Assembly (NCBI GenBank): GCA_022563535.1
Contig: JADFNE010000039.1
Location: 1-40,232 of the forward strand
From: Myxococcales bacterium
GTDB taxonomy: Bacteria; Myxococcota_A; UBA9160; UBA4427
Length of the DNA: 40,232 nucleotides
Direction of reading: 5' to 3'
Below the pieces are notes generated by a model that worked only from the letters and a program-made list of their open reading frames with translations, was not told where the DNA came from and made no database searches. A program made the translations under genes and the position numbers. This document shows, piece by piece, positions 8,841 through 17,570 of the stretch (the stretch's first letter is position 1; every line of letters begins with the position of its first letter).

Positions 8841-9637
8841 GGCATGTACTCGCCATTGCCCAGCGGGAGTTGGGTTCGCTCTTTGTTTCGCCGGTCGCGT
8901 ATGTGGTATTGACGTTGTGGTCGGTACTCGCGGGAACTTTCTTCCTTTCGAGCCTGATCGGTTTCGATCAACAACTCGAGCAGGCGAGTCGCTACGGCTC
9001 CGAAGGGTTTCTGGCGCAATCGAATCTCAACGACCATCTCATCATGCCGTTCTACGGTTCGATGTGGATCGTTCTGCTGTTTCTCGTTCCCGCGGTCAGC
9101 ATGGGACTCTTCGCCAACGAAAAGGCAAACGGCACCGACGAGCTTCTCTACACCTCTCCGATTCGGATCTGGGAGATCGTGGTCGGGAAGTTTTTGGCGG
9201 GTTTCGCCTTCGTCTTTCTCATGACCGCCATCGTCGGTTTCTTCCCGGGGATCCTCTTCGTCTACGGCGAACCCGAGGTTGGCAAGACCCTCACGGGCCT
9301 GCTTGGACTGTTGCTCGTGAGCTTTACCTACGTGGCGGTGGGGGCGCTGGCTTCGTCGCTGACCAAGAACCAACTCATTGCCTTCGTCATGACCATGGTT
9401 GCGCTGCTCGTCATCGGCTTGATGCTTCCGTTCATCGTGGAGGTCGGCATTGGCGGGGACTCTGGGGGCGGGGGCATCGGGATCGGTCCCACGGTCCGCT
9501 ACATCTCGACCGGGCCCCACTTCGAAGCGCTGATGACCGGTGTCATCGACACGGTTGATCTCGCCTACTTCGCCGTCGTGATTGCAATTTGCATGGTGAT
9601 GTCGAAGGCGGCGCTCGAAAGTGTGAGGTGGCGCTGA
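8837..9637 (+). CDS. ABC-2 type permease, GldF-like
   Basis: An integral membrane protein of 266 residues with about six hydrophobic segments, the first at 15-38 (VSPVAYVVLTLWSVLAGTFF). Family hallmarks include the ALASSLTKNQ stretch after the fourth segment and the cytoplasmic ANEKANGTDELLYTSPI loop, typical of ABC-2 permeases that pair with GldA-like ATPases. Its ATG overlaps the ATPase stop by 4 bases, so the two are translationally coupled. A Gly-rich loop (GGDSGGGGIGIG) sits before the last segment. It would form the membrane channel with the neighbouring ATPase. Confidence 0.88.
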   Translation: MRHVLAIAQRELGSLFVSPVAYVVLTLWSVLAGTFFLSSLIGFDQQLEQASRYGSEGFLAQSNLNDHLIMPFYGSMWIVLLFLVPAVSMGLFANEKANGTDELLYTSPIRIWEIVVGKFLAGFAFVFLMTAIVGFFPGILFVYGEPEVGKTLTGLLGLLLVSFTYVAVGALASSLTKNQLIAFVMTMVALLVIGLMLPFIVEVGIGGDSGGGGIGIGPTVRYISTGPHFEALMTGVIDTVDLAYFAVVIAICMVMSKAALESVRWR

Positions 9638-9638
9638 G

Positions 9639-11225
9639 ATGACGGGTTGGCCTGCATTGCTCGGTGCCCTCGGCGGAGTTGCCCTGTGCTTTGGCCTCTT
9701 GAGCGCGATCTTGGCGCTGTTTCAGCCAGTCACTGATTTCACATGGGTGCTGGCGAATCTGGTCATTGGTGTGATTTTGCTCGGGAGCGCCGTGGCATCG
9801 AGCCTCGACGCGTTGCGCGAGCGCATGGCTTCGGGGGAAGCGCGCCGGGTGGGAAGGTACGGTGTCAGTGCGCTGCTCGGGACAGCACTTACCCTGGCGA
9901 TTCTCTGCATGCTGGCCTTCGTGTCTACTCGCTACTCGAAGCGCTTTGATTGGACCGAACAGAAGATCAACACCCTTTCCGAACAGTCTCTCGAACTGCT
10001 GGAACGGCTCGAGCAAGACGTGCAGATCACGGCCTTCTTCAACGCCGGGGATGCGCCGCCCGTGCGAAATCTGCTCGATCGATACGCCCACGAGAGCGAC
10101 AAGATCCAACTCGAGTTTGCCGATCCAAACCGCCGGCCGGACCTCGTCCAGGCGTTCGGGATCGAACCCGAAGCTTTGACCCGCGGCCTGGTGCGCCTCG
10201 CGATCGGCGCTGCGCATCTCGATCTCGACACTTTCAGCGAATCCGAAATCACCAACGGGTTGCTCAAGCTGAGCCGGGGAGAGGGGCGAAAGATCTACTT
10301 CCTCGAGAACCACAACGAGCGTCCCATCGAAGGCGAGGGCGCAGGGGAGGGGCCGGGATATGGACAGGCGGTGGCGGCCCTGCAGAACGAAACCTACACC
10401 GTCGAGTCGCTGTTCCTGGCTTCGGTTGGCGCTGTTCCCGAAGACGCGGATCTGGTTGTCGTCGCCGGACCCACTCGCCCGCTGCTCGACCCGGAGCACG
10501 AGGCGCTCACGGCCTACATAAATCGCGGCGGCTCCGTCATGGTCTTGCTCGATCCGCGGGCCAATACCGACCTTGCAGAAGATCTTCGGGTCCTCGGTGT
10601 GGAGGTCGGAGAGGACGTCGTGTTCGATGCGCGCCTGGCGCTCTTCGGACAGGCGACTTCGCCTTTCGCCGGTCGCTTCGCCAATCACCCCATCACTGCA
10701 AAGATGCGCGACACCGTAATCTTCCACCTGGCGCGAAGCGTAGGGGTCGTCGACGGCGCGACGGAGTTCGAAGCCATCGTCTTTACCGGCGAGGAGTCCT
10801 GGGCCGAAACCGATCTCGAATCCTGGACACAGACGGGCAAGGCACAATATGATGCGGGAGATACTGTCGGTCCCATTTCCGTCATGGTGGCCGGCGAAAT
10901 TGCAGTCGAGGGGAGCGAGCCAGGGCAGGACGGGGACGCGCCGGCCCGGGCGCGGATTGTCGTCGTTGGCGACAGTGACTTCGCCAGCAACGAACTGATT
11001 GGCAACTATCAGAACCGCGACCTCTTCGTCAACGCGGTCAACTGGTTGGTGGACGATTCGGACCAGATCGCGATTCGCCCACCCATCTCCCGCGCTTCCC
11101 GCTTTCGCATGACCAGTGGATCATTCCTGCGGATTCAACTTCTCTCCCTGTTCGTCATTCCCGAACTGATCGCCGTTGCGGGCGTGTTGTCCTGGTGGAT
11201 GCGACGCAAGCGCCCGGCGAGTTGA
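9639..11225 (+). CDS. GldG-like ABC-system auxiliary protein
   Basis: A 528-residue protein of the GldG/ABC_transp_aux family. About three membrane segments lie in the first 105 residues, followed by the family's entry motif (RFDWTEQKINTLSEQS), where a large extracytoplasmic domain begins. That domain resembles the class 1 glutamine amidotransferase fold seen in this family (VVVAGPTRPLLDPE, GGSVMVLLDPRA, RIVVVGDSDFASN). A final membrane helix near the C-terminus is followed by MRRKR. The start lies one base after the permease stop. It works with the ABC ATPase and permease; in gliding Bacteroidetes this complex is needed for motility, but outside them its role is open. Confidence 0.85.
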   Translation: MTGWPALLGALGGVALCFGLLSAILALFQPVTDFTWVLANLVIGVILLGSAVASSLDALRERMASGEARRVGRYGVSALLGTALTLAILCMLAFVSTRYSKRFDWTEQKINTLSEQSLELLERLEQDVQITAFFNAGDAPPVRNLLDRYAHESDKIQLEFADPNRRPDLVQAFGIEPEALTRGLVRLAIGAAHLDLDTFSESEITNGLLKLSRGEGRKIYFLENHNERPIEGEGAGEGPGYGQAVAALQNETYTVESLFLASVGAVPEDADLVVVAGPTRPLLDPEHEALTAYINRGGSVMVLLDPRANTDLAEDLRVLGVEVGEDVVFDARLALFGQATSPFAGRFANHPITAKMRDTVIFHLARSVGVVDGATEFEAIVFTGEESWAETDLESWTQTGKAQYDAGDTVGPISVMVAGEIAVEGSEPGQDGDAPARARIVVVGDSDFASNELIGNYQNRDLFVNAVNWLVDDSDQIAIRPPISRASRFRMTSGSFLRIQLLSLFVIPELIAVAGVLSWWMRRKRPAS

Positions 11226-11229
11226 CCCG

Positions 11230-12699
11230 ATGCAGCCGCGGACTACCGCGATCCTGTTCGTCGTCGCTGTCCTGCTGGGGGCCTTCGTCTACCTCTACGA
11301 GATCAAGGGCGAAGCCGGGCGTGAAGACGCTGCGGCCGAGAGTCGGCGGATCTTTCCCGACGTCGTCGCCGGGGAGATCGATACCCTCGAATTCCGCACC
11401 CAGGACGATCGCCCCTTCCGGAGCGTTCGCGCGAGTGACGGCTGGCTCATCCAAAGGCCGGTCAATTTTCCCGGTGATGACGTCAACCTGGACGCCATCG
11501 CGAGTACCCTGGCGAACCTCAAGAGTGAATCTGAAATCGAGGCCGCCGGTGCCCCCGAAATCTACGGACTCGGCAGATCCGCCAAGCGAATTCAGTTTTG
11601 GGTAGGCGAGCAAAGCTACACCCTCGAGATCGGTGCAGACACGCCCGTGGGTGGCAACGTCTACGTTGCACGAGGCGGCGACCCCGACACGGTGTACAGC
11701 GTCGCTTTGTTCCGGGTGGGCTCTTTCGCCCGGGATCTCGATTCCCTGCGCGATCGGCGTGTCTTGCGCTTTGATCGCGCTCGGGTCAATCGTGTCGTCG
11801 CGGGGTGGCCCGGAGGGAGTGTGACGCTGCGCAAATCCGAAGCGGGTTGGGAGATTGTAAATCCGACGGGGATCTCGGGACCCGCGGACGCAAAGACGGT
11901 GGACGACCTGCTTTCCGATGTCGCCTTCTTGAGGGCGGAGGGTTTCGTCGATCATGACGTCGATCATGATGTCGAGGAAGATAGAGCCGCCGAGCCGTAC
12001 TACACCCTGCGTCTAGGTCTCGACGAAGAAGGTCTCGACGAAGAAACGCCCTCGGAAACCGAAGGACATTCGCTCGAAGTGGGGTTCCTGGTGCTGGGCG
12101 ATCCCGACGGCGCTGACTACCTCGTGCGCGCTGGGTATCCGGGGGTGCTCTACAGCGTGCCTCGCTCGCGCATCGACGGATTTCCCCGAGAGCTGTTTTC
12201 GTTTCGCTTCAAGGAACTCTCCAACTTCGAAACCCTGGACGTGCAGTCGTTCGAGTTGATCTTCAACGTTCAAGTCGAATCGAATTCATCGCAAATGGAG
12301 AGCGTGCAGGTCGATCGCGTTGCGACGGGTTGGCAGGCTGTGGGAGACGAGTGGGTTGCGGGCGCCGCCGCCGGTTTGATTGCCGAGTTTGCCCGGCTCG
12401 AGGCGGTTTCGGTGGTGGCGGACAACGCAAGTGACGATGCGCTCGCAGCGTTCGGGCTTTTCCCGGCACAAGTCACGCTCCGGGCCTACGATGCGTCGCG
12501 CGAACTGCTTGCCGAAGTGAGCCTGGGCACACTCGACCCCGACGCTGGCATCCTCGCAAAGGCGCTGGGGCAAGCTGTGGTCTATCGACTCGACGCCGCC
12601 CTCGCCGAACAGATCCCCATCTCCCTCGACGCCCTTCGAGCCCGCTTCCTGGTGCCCGCGGTCGAGGCAGCGGCAGTCGAAGAACCCGCAGTCGAGTAA
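11230..12699 (+). CDS. DUF4340 domain protein of the Gld-like cassette
   Basis: A 489-residue protein with an N-terminal membrane anchor (AILFVVAVLLGAFVYLYEI) and repeated beta-rich modules outside the membrane, the pattern of DUF4340 proteins that follow gldG-like genes. Recurrent blocks such as RSVRASDGWLIQRPVN and VTLRKSEAGWEIVNPTG mark the modules. The ATG at 11230 is four bases after the preceding stop. Two short in-frame duplications add acidic residues in the middle (12 bases at 11947-11970, 15 bases at 12016-12045). It is likely anchored beside the transporter; no catalytic motif is visible. Confidence 0.82.
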   Translation: MQPRTTAILFVVAVLLGAFVYLYEIKGEAGREDAAAESRRIFPDVVAGEIDTLEFRTQDDRPFRSVRASDGWLIQRPVNFPGDDVNLDAIASTLANLKSESEIEAAGAPEIYGLGRSAKRIQFWVGEQSYTLEIGADTPVGGNVYVARGGDPDTVYSVALFRVGSFARDLDSLRDRRVLRFDRARVNRVVAGWPGGSVTLRKSEAGWEIVNPTGISGPADAKTVDDLLSDVAFLRAEGFVDHDVDHDVEEDRAAEPYYTLRLGLDEEGLDEETPSETEGHSLEVGFLVLGDPDGADYLVRAGYPGVLYSVPRSRIDGFPRELFSFRFKELSNFETLDVQSFELIFNVQVESNSSQMESVQVDRVATGWQAVGDEWVAGAAAGLIAEFARLEAVSVVADNASDDALAAFGLFPAQVTLRAYDASRELLAEVSLGTLDPDAGILAKALGQAVVYRLDAALAEQIPISLDALRARFLVPAVEAAAVEEPAVE

Positions 12700-12759
12700 G
12701 ACCCGTGCTCGGGGCCGTCACCGATTCCAAATTGAGCTGGGCGTCGGCCTTGAACTTCT

Positions 12760-13599
12760 TCAAGCAGACAACAGGCTGAGAAACTCGTCGTGAACCGCAC
12801 CGTTGCTGGCCACGACTTCCACTCCCGAACTCGGCACAGGTGCTCCGGCCAGGTCCGTCACTTTTCCGCCGGCTTCCTCGACGATCAAGAAGCCCGCGGC
12901 CACATCCCACGGATGCAACTTGAACTCCCAGTAGGCGTCCAGTCTGCCCGCCGCCACATAACAGAGGTCCAGCGCCGCACTCCCGTCGCGCCGGATCCCC
13001 CGCGCGGCCTTGAGCATGCGAGCGAAATGTTGGAGGTTGTCGGCGCCGCTGCGGTGTACGTCGTAGGCGAAGCCCGTGGCGACCAGCGACTCTCCGATCG
13101 TGTTTGCGTTCGATATCCGCAGCCTTCGCGGGCCGAGGAATGCGCCCTGGCCGCGCACGGCTCGGTAGCACTCGTCGAGTAGCGGGTCGTAGACCACGGC
13201 GACCTGGCGCCGGCCCCGGTATTCGATGCCGATCGAGACGCAGAAGCGAGGAAAACCGTGGGCGAAGTTCACGGTGCCATCCAATGGATCGACGATCCAG
13301 CGCCAATCCGCCGAGACTTGTTCCCGAGACCCGCCTTCTTCGGCGAGGATGGCATCTTCCGGCCGCTCACTTCGGATCCCGGAGACGATCAACGCTTCGC
13401 ATTGTCGATCGACTTCGGTAACGAGATCGATCGCCGCGCTCTTGGTTTGAATTTCGAGTTCGCTTTCGTAGCGATCCCGTTGAATCGCACCGGCTTCCCG
13501 GGCCAGGCGTTCGGCCAATGCCAGCAGTGCGTCCGAGGTCTCTGGGGAGGCGTCGCCACCGGCACTGCCCTGGTTGGAGGGTTCTTTGCCCTCGGTCAC
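12760..13599 (-). CDS. suhB: Inositol monophosphatase family protein
   Basis: A Mg-dependent phosphatase of the IMPase/SuhB family, 279 residues. Metal-binding motifs appear in order: ILAEEGGS, then WIVDPLDGTVNFAHGFP, then the C-terminal WDVAAGFLIVEEAGGKVTD. The likely substrate is myo-inositol-1-phosphate or a related sugar phosphate; SuhB also has an RNA-polymerase-linked role in E. coli, which cannot be inferred here. The GTG start at 13599 overlaps the tatD stop (GTGA), so it is coupled to tatD. It has an acidic N-terminal extension of some 20 residues. The symbol is by family only. Confidence 0.85.
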   Translation of the reverse strand: MTEGKEPSNQGSAGGDASPETSDALLALAERLAREAGAIQRDRYESELEIQTKSAAIDLVTEVDRQCEALIVSGIRSERPEDAILAEEGGSREQVSADWRWIVDPLDGTVNFAHGFPRFCVSIGIEYRGRRQVAVVYDPLLDECYRAVRGQGAFLGPRRLRISNANTIGESLVATGFAYDVHRSGADNLQHFARMLKAARGIRRDGSAALDLCYVAAGRLDAYWEFKLHPWDVAAGFLIVEEAGGKVTDLAGAPVPSSGVEVVASNGAVHDEFLSLLSA

Positions 13600-14399
13600 G
13601 CTTGCGATCCCTTCGCTTCGAGGCGAAAGAACTCGCGCGCATTGCGGCTGGTCGTTCGCGCGATCTCGTCCACCGCGACCTCGTGAAGCGAGGCGAGAGT
13701 TTCACCGACCCGGGCGACCCAAGCGGGTTCGTTGCGTCGCCCGCGGTGTCCTTCAGGCGCGAGGAAGGGCGCGTCGGTTTCGACCATCAAGCGGTCCAGC
13801 GGCAGCCCCGCCGCGACCTCGCGCAAGGCTGCACTGGCTTTGAAGGTGACGATGCCGGAAAACGAGACGTAGAAGCCGTGCTCGATGGCGCGCTTCGCGA
13901 AGGGCAGGGTGCCGGTGTAGCAGTGGAGCACACCGGACAGCTCTCCCTCTCCCAACTCGATCCAGATCTCGAGCAGTTCGTCGTAGGCGTTGGGCTCGTC
14001 GCCGCGCACGTGAATGACGACAGGCAGGTTCAATTCGCGAGCCAGGGAAATCTGCTCGCGGAAGACGGCGAGCTGGGTCTTCCGGGGCGAATTCATGTAG
14101 TGGTAGTCGAGGCCGCATTCGCCGAGGGCCATGACCTTGGGGTGTGCGAGCCAGCCGCGAATCGCCGTGCGGTTGTCGTCGTCGAGTTCGTGGGCCTCGT
14201 GCGGGTGCACCCCGACCGCGGCAAATACGTTGGCACAGCGTTCGGCCAACGCGACTGCGGCCGCGTTGCCCGCGATGCCGTAACCCGATCCGATTGCGAT
14301 GAGGGTGTCGACACCGGCCTGCTCGGCGCGGCAGAGGACATCGTCGCGATCTTCGTCGAACTTGCTCGCGGCGACGTGGCAGTGACTATCGAACCACAT
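13596..14399 (-). CDS. tatD: TatD-family metal-dependent hydrolase (DNase)
   Basis: A 267-residue TIM-barrel amidohydrolase. The first metal site is FDSHCHV at residues 3-9. The bridging Glu is in GECGLDYHY, further His in VVIHVRGDE and HCYTG, and the last Asp in VETDAPFLAPEGHRG. TatD enzymes are 3'-5' exonucleases or endonucleases acting in DNA repair. The ATG at 14399 lies two bases after the holB stop, and the next gene overlaps its own stop by four bases. The holB-tatD pairing is common in bacteria. Confidence 0.92.
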   Translation of the reverse strand: MWFDSHCHVAASKFDEDRDDVLCRAEQAGVDTLIAIGSGYGIAGNAAAVALAERCANVFAAVGVHPHEAHELDDDNRTAIRGWLAHPKVMALGECGLDYHYMNSPRKTQLAVFREQISLARELNLPVVIHVRGDEPNAYDELLEIWIELGEGELSGVLHCYTGTLPFAKRAIEHGFYVSFSGIVTFKASAALREVAAGLPLDRLMVETDAPFLAPEGHRGRRNEPAWVARVGETLASLHEVAVDEIARTTSRNAREFFRLEAKGSQA

Positions 14400-14401
14400 G
14401 G

Positions 14402-15301
14402 CTACGTCACGCTCTTGCGCACGGCCAAAAGCGCTCTTTCCGCCACCATCTGGGGGTTGGCATTGCGCTGGACCAGATCTTTGCGGCACTTGGCAAGCGC
14501 CTTGTAGGCATCGAGCTGGACGCGCAGGTCCCGGCGTCCCACATCGATTGCGTTGCGAGTCTGTTCGTTGAGCCAGCCCGAACCGATCTCGAGCAAGACT
14601 TCGACGTCTTCGGCCGCCCGGGCGCGATTGCCGCGATACTCTTCGGCCCAATCGAGCAGATCGGGAAGACCCGACTCCCGGATGCGATCGAAGCGGCCGA
14701 GTACTCGGGCGCGGTCTTCGGAGAGTTCGCCCCCGCGCAAGTCTCTGCTGTGGTCGTCGGGAAAGCGCACTTTCTGGCAGCGCGAGCGAATGGTGGCGGC
14801 AAGCGGCGCGGTGCTCGTGCTTGCAAGGATCAGGCAAGTGCGATCCGGCGGTTCTTCGAGCAGCTTCAACAGGCTGTTTTGGGCTTCCTGGTTCAGCCAC
14901 TCCGCGTCGGCGATCACGGCGACGCGATATCCCCCTTCATTGGAACCCAGGCGCAACGCGTGCTGGGTTGCGCGGATTTGTCCGATCCGCACCCGGGTTC
15001 CCTCAGCTCCCTTGTCTATCCAATACAAATCGGGGTGATCGCCGATATGACGGAAGAGCGGCCCCTTCTTGCCGCTGCCGTCGAGTTCCACGGGATCTTC
15101 GGCCTCGCTGGATCGCCGGCACTCGGAGCAACTTTCACACGGCCGCGCTTCGTCTCCCCGACAGACCAGGGCCCGGGCAAACCGAAGTGCTGCGCCCCGG
15201 ACAATGCCCGAGGGTCCAGACAGGAGATACGCGGAGTGAATTCGACCACTTGCGATGGCGCGGTCGAGCAAGATCTGGGCTTGCGCCGGGGAATCGGCCA
15301 T
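14402..15301 (-). CDS. holB: DNA polymerase III subunit delta' (clamp loader)
   Basis: A 299-residue protein of the delta-prime family, which loads the sliding clamp with gamma/tau and delta. The P-loop is degenerate (SGPSGIVRGAAL), as expected for delta', which does not hydrolyse ATP. A zinc-binding Cys cluster follows (CRGDEARPCESCSEC), and the AAA sensor stretch is NSLLKLLEEPP. An SRC-like arginine-finger motif is present as IRSRCQ. It is the first gene of the holB-tatD-suhB set and is read divergently from the bactofilin gene. Confidence 0.9.
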   Translation of the reverse strand: MADSPAQAQILLDRAIASGRIHSAYLLSGPSGIVRGAALRFARALVCRGDEARPCESCSECRRSSEAEDPVELDGSGKKGPLFRHIGDHPDLYWIDKGAEGTRVRIGQIRATQHALRLGSNEGGYRVAVIADAEWLNQEAQNSLLKLLEEPPDRTCLILASTSTAPLAATIRSRCQKVRFPDDHSRDLRGGELSEDRARVLGRFDRIRESGLPDLLDWAEEYRGNRARAAEDVEVLLEIGSGWLNEQTRNAIDVGRRDLRVQLDAYKALAKCRKDLVQRNANPQMVAERALLAVRKSVT

Positions 15302-15454
15302 GGGCCGCGCAATGTAGCACTTCGCCCTGCGGCCTCACGCCAGCGCAGATTTCAACTCAAATACCCCATTTGTAAAGGTTTCCGCAATTTTGGGCTCAAG
15401 CTTGCCGGCTCCCGACCCGAATCAGATTGCATCTACCACCAAAGAGGGGACCCC

Positions 15455-15919
15455 ATGGCAATCAGTGGATTCGGTCGATCGAAAGAAGAGGAAAATGTGT
15501 CAGGATCGAATAGCGGCGGCGGATCGGCCAACCTTTCGGCGTTCATCGACCAGGGGTCCGTCTTTGAAGGAAAGCTCAGCTTCAAGGACACGGTGCGTAT
15601 CGACGGCGGATTCAAGGGGGAGATCTCGAGTGAGAATACCCTGGTTATCGGCGAGAGTGGCACGATCGAGGCGATCATCCACTCGCCCACTGTGATCGTG
15701 AGTGGCACCGTCACGGGCAATATCCACGCCACTGAGAATGTCATCCTGCACAAGAGTGCCCAGGTGGATGGCGATATTGAATCGCCATCGATCGTGATCG
15801 AAAAGGGCGCGATCTTCAACGGTTCGCTGACCATGGGCAAGGCCGGTGCCCGAGCCAACAGCAATCTGAAAGCGATTCCCAACCCGCAGCCGAACCCGAG
15901 CCCACAGACGAATTCATAG
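15455..15919 (+). CDS. Bactofilin family cytoskeletal protein
   Basis: A 154-residue bactofilin (DUF583). The central part (about residues 30-128) is the repetitive right-handed beta-helix, with short turns of Val/Ile/Gly such as SVFEGKLSFKDTVRIDGGF, TVTGNIHATENVILH and AQVDGDIESPSIVIEKGA. The flanks are disordered: an acidic Ser/Gly N-terminus and a Pro/Asn-rich C-terminus (NPQPNPSPQTNS). AGAGGGGA lies just before the ATG at 15455. Bactofilins polymerise without nucleotide and act in cell shape, stalks or chromosome organisation. It is a single gene, divergent to holB and convergent with the next. Confidence 0.92.
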   Translation: MAISGFGRSKEEENVSGSNSGGGSANLSAFIDQGSVFEGKLSFKDTVRIDGGFKGEISSENTLVIGESGTIEAIIHSPTVIVSGTVTGNIHATENVILHKSAQVDGDIESPSIVIEKGAIFNGSLTMGKAGARANSNLKAIPNPQPNPSPQTNS

Positions 15920-15927
15920 CGCCTCGG

Positions 15928-16440
15928 TCACTCCGACAGCAGAAAGACCCCGTCGTTCTCGCGGACGGTTCTGGTGAGCCGAATGCCTACACTTTGTCCG
16001 GCGCGCGCGGCATCGACCGTGCGATCGTCGACCTTCAACTCTTCGACTCGTTCGTAGAAATCCGTCGTATGTCCACGGATGTGGATCGCGTCCCCCACAT
16101 GGAGTGCGCCGCTGTCGAGCCGCACGATCGCTGCCTGCGATTGGGCGTAGTAGTGGGACACGGTGCCGATTCGTTTCGGGAAGAGTCTCATGACCGAAAT
16201 GGGGCGCTTGTCTCGCGAGACCGGCGCGCTCTTTTTCCGTGCTGAGGCCTTGGCCCTGGTCTTCGCAGTCGACTTCCGGGTCGACTTCTTCTTGGTTGCT
16301 TTCTTTGTCGCCTGCTTTTTCGCCGTCTTTTTCAGCTTCTTTTTCAGTTTTTTGGCGACCTTCTTTTTCGCGGCTTTCTTGCTGGCTTTCTTCTTTGCCC
16401 GGGTCTTGCTCCCTCGCTTGCTTTCCGAGCGCATGGCCAT
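15928..16440 (-). CDS. Lys-rich (histone H1-like) tail fused to EF-Tu domain-2-like protein
   Basis: A 170-residue two-part protein. Residues 5-75 are almost only Lys, Ala, Arg, Thr and Ser in AKKK/ATKK-type repeats, like bacterial histone H1-like tails. Residues 80-170 form a beta-barrel resembling domain 2 of EF-Tu and the small translation-factor-like proteins (RIGTVSHYYAQSQAAIVRL, GDAIHIRGHTTDFYERVEEL, GQSVGIRL, VRENDGVFLL). There is no GTPase domain. GGAGG lies 7 bases before the ATG at 16440. The domain alone is widespread and of unknown function; the tail could bind nucleic acid. It ends 9 bases from the convergent bactofilin gene. Confidence 0.75.
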   Translation of the reverse strand: MAMRSESKRGSKTRAKKKASKKAAKKKVAKKLKKKLKKTAKKQATKKATKKKSTRKSTAKTRAKASARKKSAPVSRDKRPISVMRLFPKRIGTVSHYYAQSQAAIVRLDSGALHVGDAIHIRGHTTDFYERVEELKVDDRTVDAARAGQSVGIRLTRTVRENDGVFLLSE

Positions 16441-16557
16441 GGGGATCCTCCGAAACAATTGCGCGGTCGGGGGCGTGCCCCCCGCGGCGAGAGGATTCTG
16501 GAGTCCGAAGCGCCGTGCAACCCCAGTGGGCTCTCTGGGGAATCCGGTTCTGATATA

Positions 16558-16803
16558 TTAGACGGGGATGACCGCCGAAATCCCTGGCAAGGCTTTGCGC
16601 AGGGGTTCTTCGAGGCCGACGCGCAGGGTGCTGGTCTGGGCCGGACATTGGGCGCACGCGCCCTGCATCGAGACTCGCACCGTACCATCTGCTTCGACTC
16701 CGATTAGTTCTACATTGCCCCCATCGGCAATGAGTCCGGGACGCAGGCGGTCCAGCACTGCCTCGACTTGCTTGAGCGTGATCCGACGGGTCTGGAGTTC
16801 CAT
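16558..16803 (-). CDS. NifU C-terminal-like iron-sulfur scaffold protein
   Basis: An 81-residue NifU/Nfu-type domain. A helix-rich entry (VEAVLDRLRPGLIADGGNVEL) is followed by the cluster-binding motif GACAQCP, with Cys50 and Cys53, and a C-terminal helix. Nfu proteins carry [4Fe-4S] clusters to apo-enzymes as dimers through this CxxC. The ATG at 16803 gives the usual length of stand-alone Nfu domains; the frame is open back to an ATG at 16878, which would overlap the divergent moaD-moaE start. It shares the short region with the molybdopterin genes, whose MoaA enzyme (not in the window) needs Fe-S clusters. Confidence 0.78.
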   Translation of the reverse strand: MELQTRRITLKQVEAVLDRLRPGLIADGGNVELIGVEADGTVRVSMQGACAQCPAQTSTLRVGLEEPLRKALPGISAVIPV

Positions 16804-16871
16804 CTGGATTGAATCGGCTAATCGGCCGAGTGCGTTGAGGCAAATCCGGGTCAGCGGTAGCTTATAGGGCC

Positions 16872-17570
16872 ATGACAAAATCGATTGAAAACCCCGGAAA
16901 AATCGGAATCATCGTGAAGCTGTTCGGCTCCCTGCGCGAGGAGGTCGGCGCAAAGCAGCTCGATTTCGAACTTGCCGAGGGCACCCGGGTTTCGGCGTTG
17001 CGAACCCAACTGGCCGAGCGCTACCCCAGCTTCGAACGCCTGGGAGACCGTCTCGCCGTATCGCTCAACCTTGAAATTTGCAGCGATGATGCAGCGCTCG
17101 GCGACGGTGATGTGGTGGCCTTTCTACCGCCGGTTTCCGGAGGCGCCGAAGCGCCGAAGCGGTGCACGATCTCCGAGCTTCCGCTGGACGAGGCCGAGGT
17201 GGTGGCGCGAGTCGCCGGGCCCGACGCGGGAGGCGTGGTGAGTTTTGTGGGCAACGTGCGCAATCACGCCCGCGGGCGATCCATTCAGTACCTCGAATAC
17301 GAGGCCTATCCCGAGATGGCCGAACTCGAAATGGAAAAGATCGTCGCCCAGGCCGCAGAGAAATGGCCGGGCAGTCGAGTCGCCATCGCGCATCGCACCG
17401 GACACCTGGAAATTGGTGAGGCGGCGGTCGTCGTCGTCGCTGTCGCTCCCCACCGCGGGGAAGCTTTCGAAGCCTGTCGCTTTGCGATCGATACACTCAA
17501 GGTAACGGTCCCGATCTGGAAGAAGGAAGTGGCGACCGACGGAGAATATTGGGTGGACGATCACGCATGA
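16872..17570 (+). CDS. MoaD-MoaE fusion (molybdopterin synthase)
   Basis: Both subunits of molybdopterin synthase are in one 232-residue chain. Residues 10-91 form a ubiquitin-like MoaD domain ending in the Gly-Gly (residues 90-91, PPVSGG) that carries the thiocarboxylate. A short linker leads to MoaE (98-232), with FVGNVRNHARG, LEYEAYPEMAE, AHRTGHLEIGE and the active-site Lys pair in PIWKKEV. The enzyme turns cyclic pyranopterin monophosphate into molybdopterin. As MoaD works through a free C-terminal Gly-Gly, the fusion implies cleavage after residue 91, as reported for MoaX of mycobacteria. Its stop overlaps the moaB start (ATGA). Confidence 0.9.
   Translation: MTKSIENPGKIGIIVKLFGSLREEVGAKQLDFELAEGTRVSALRTQLAERYPSFERLGDRLAVSLNLEICSDDAALGDGDVVAFLPPVSGGAEAPKRCTISELPLDEAEVVARVAGPDAGGVVSFVGNVRNHARGRSIQYLEYEAYPEMAELEMEKIVAQAAEKWPGSRVAIAHRTGHLEIGEAAVVVVAVAPHRGEAFEACRFAIDTLKVTVPIWKKEVATDGEYWVDDHA

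Noticed and set aside
14750-15454. In-frame extension of the bactofilin gene over holB
   Set aside because: It overlaps holB coding on the other strand. The ATG at 15455 has a ribosome site and matches the family N-terminus.
16519-16545. CCCCAG/CTGGGG hairpin after the NifU-like gene
   Set aside because: A short stem with no T run on the minus side; too weak to call a terminator.
16163-16561. Phe-rich, membrane-like plus-strand frame
   Set aside because: It is only the antisense of the Lys codons of the histone-like tail.
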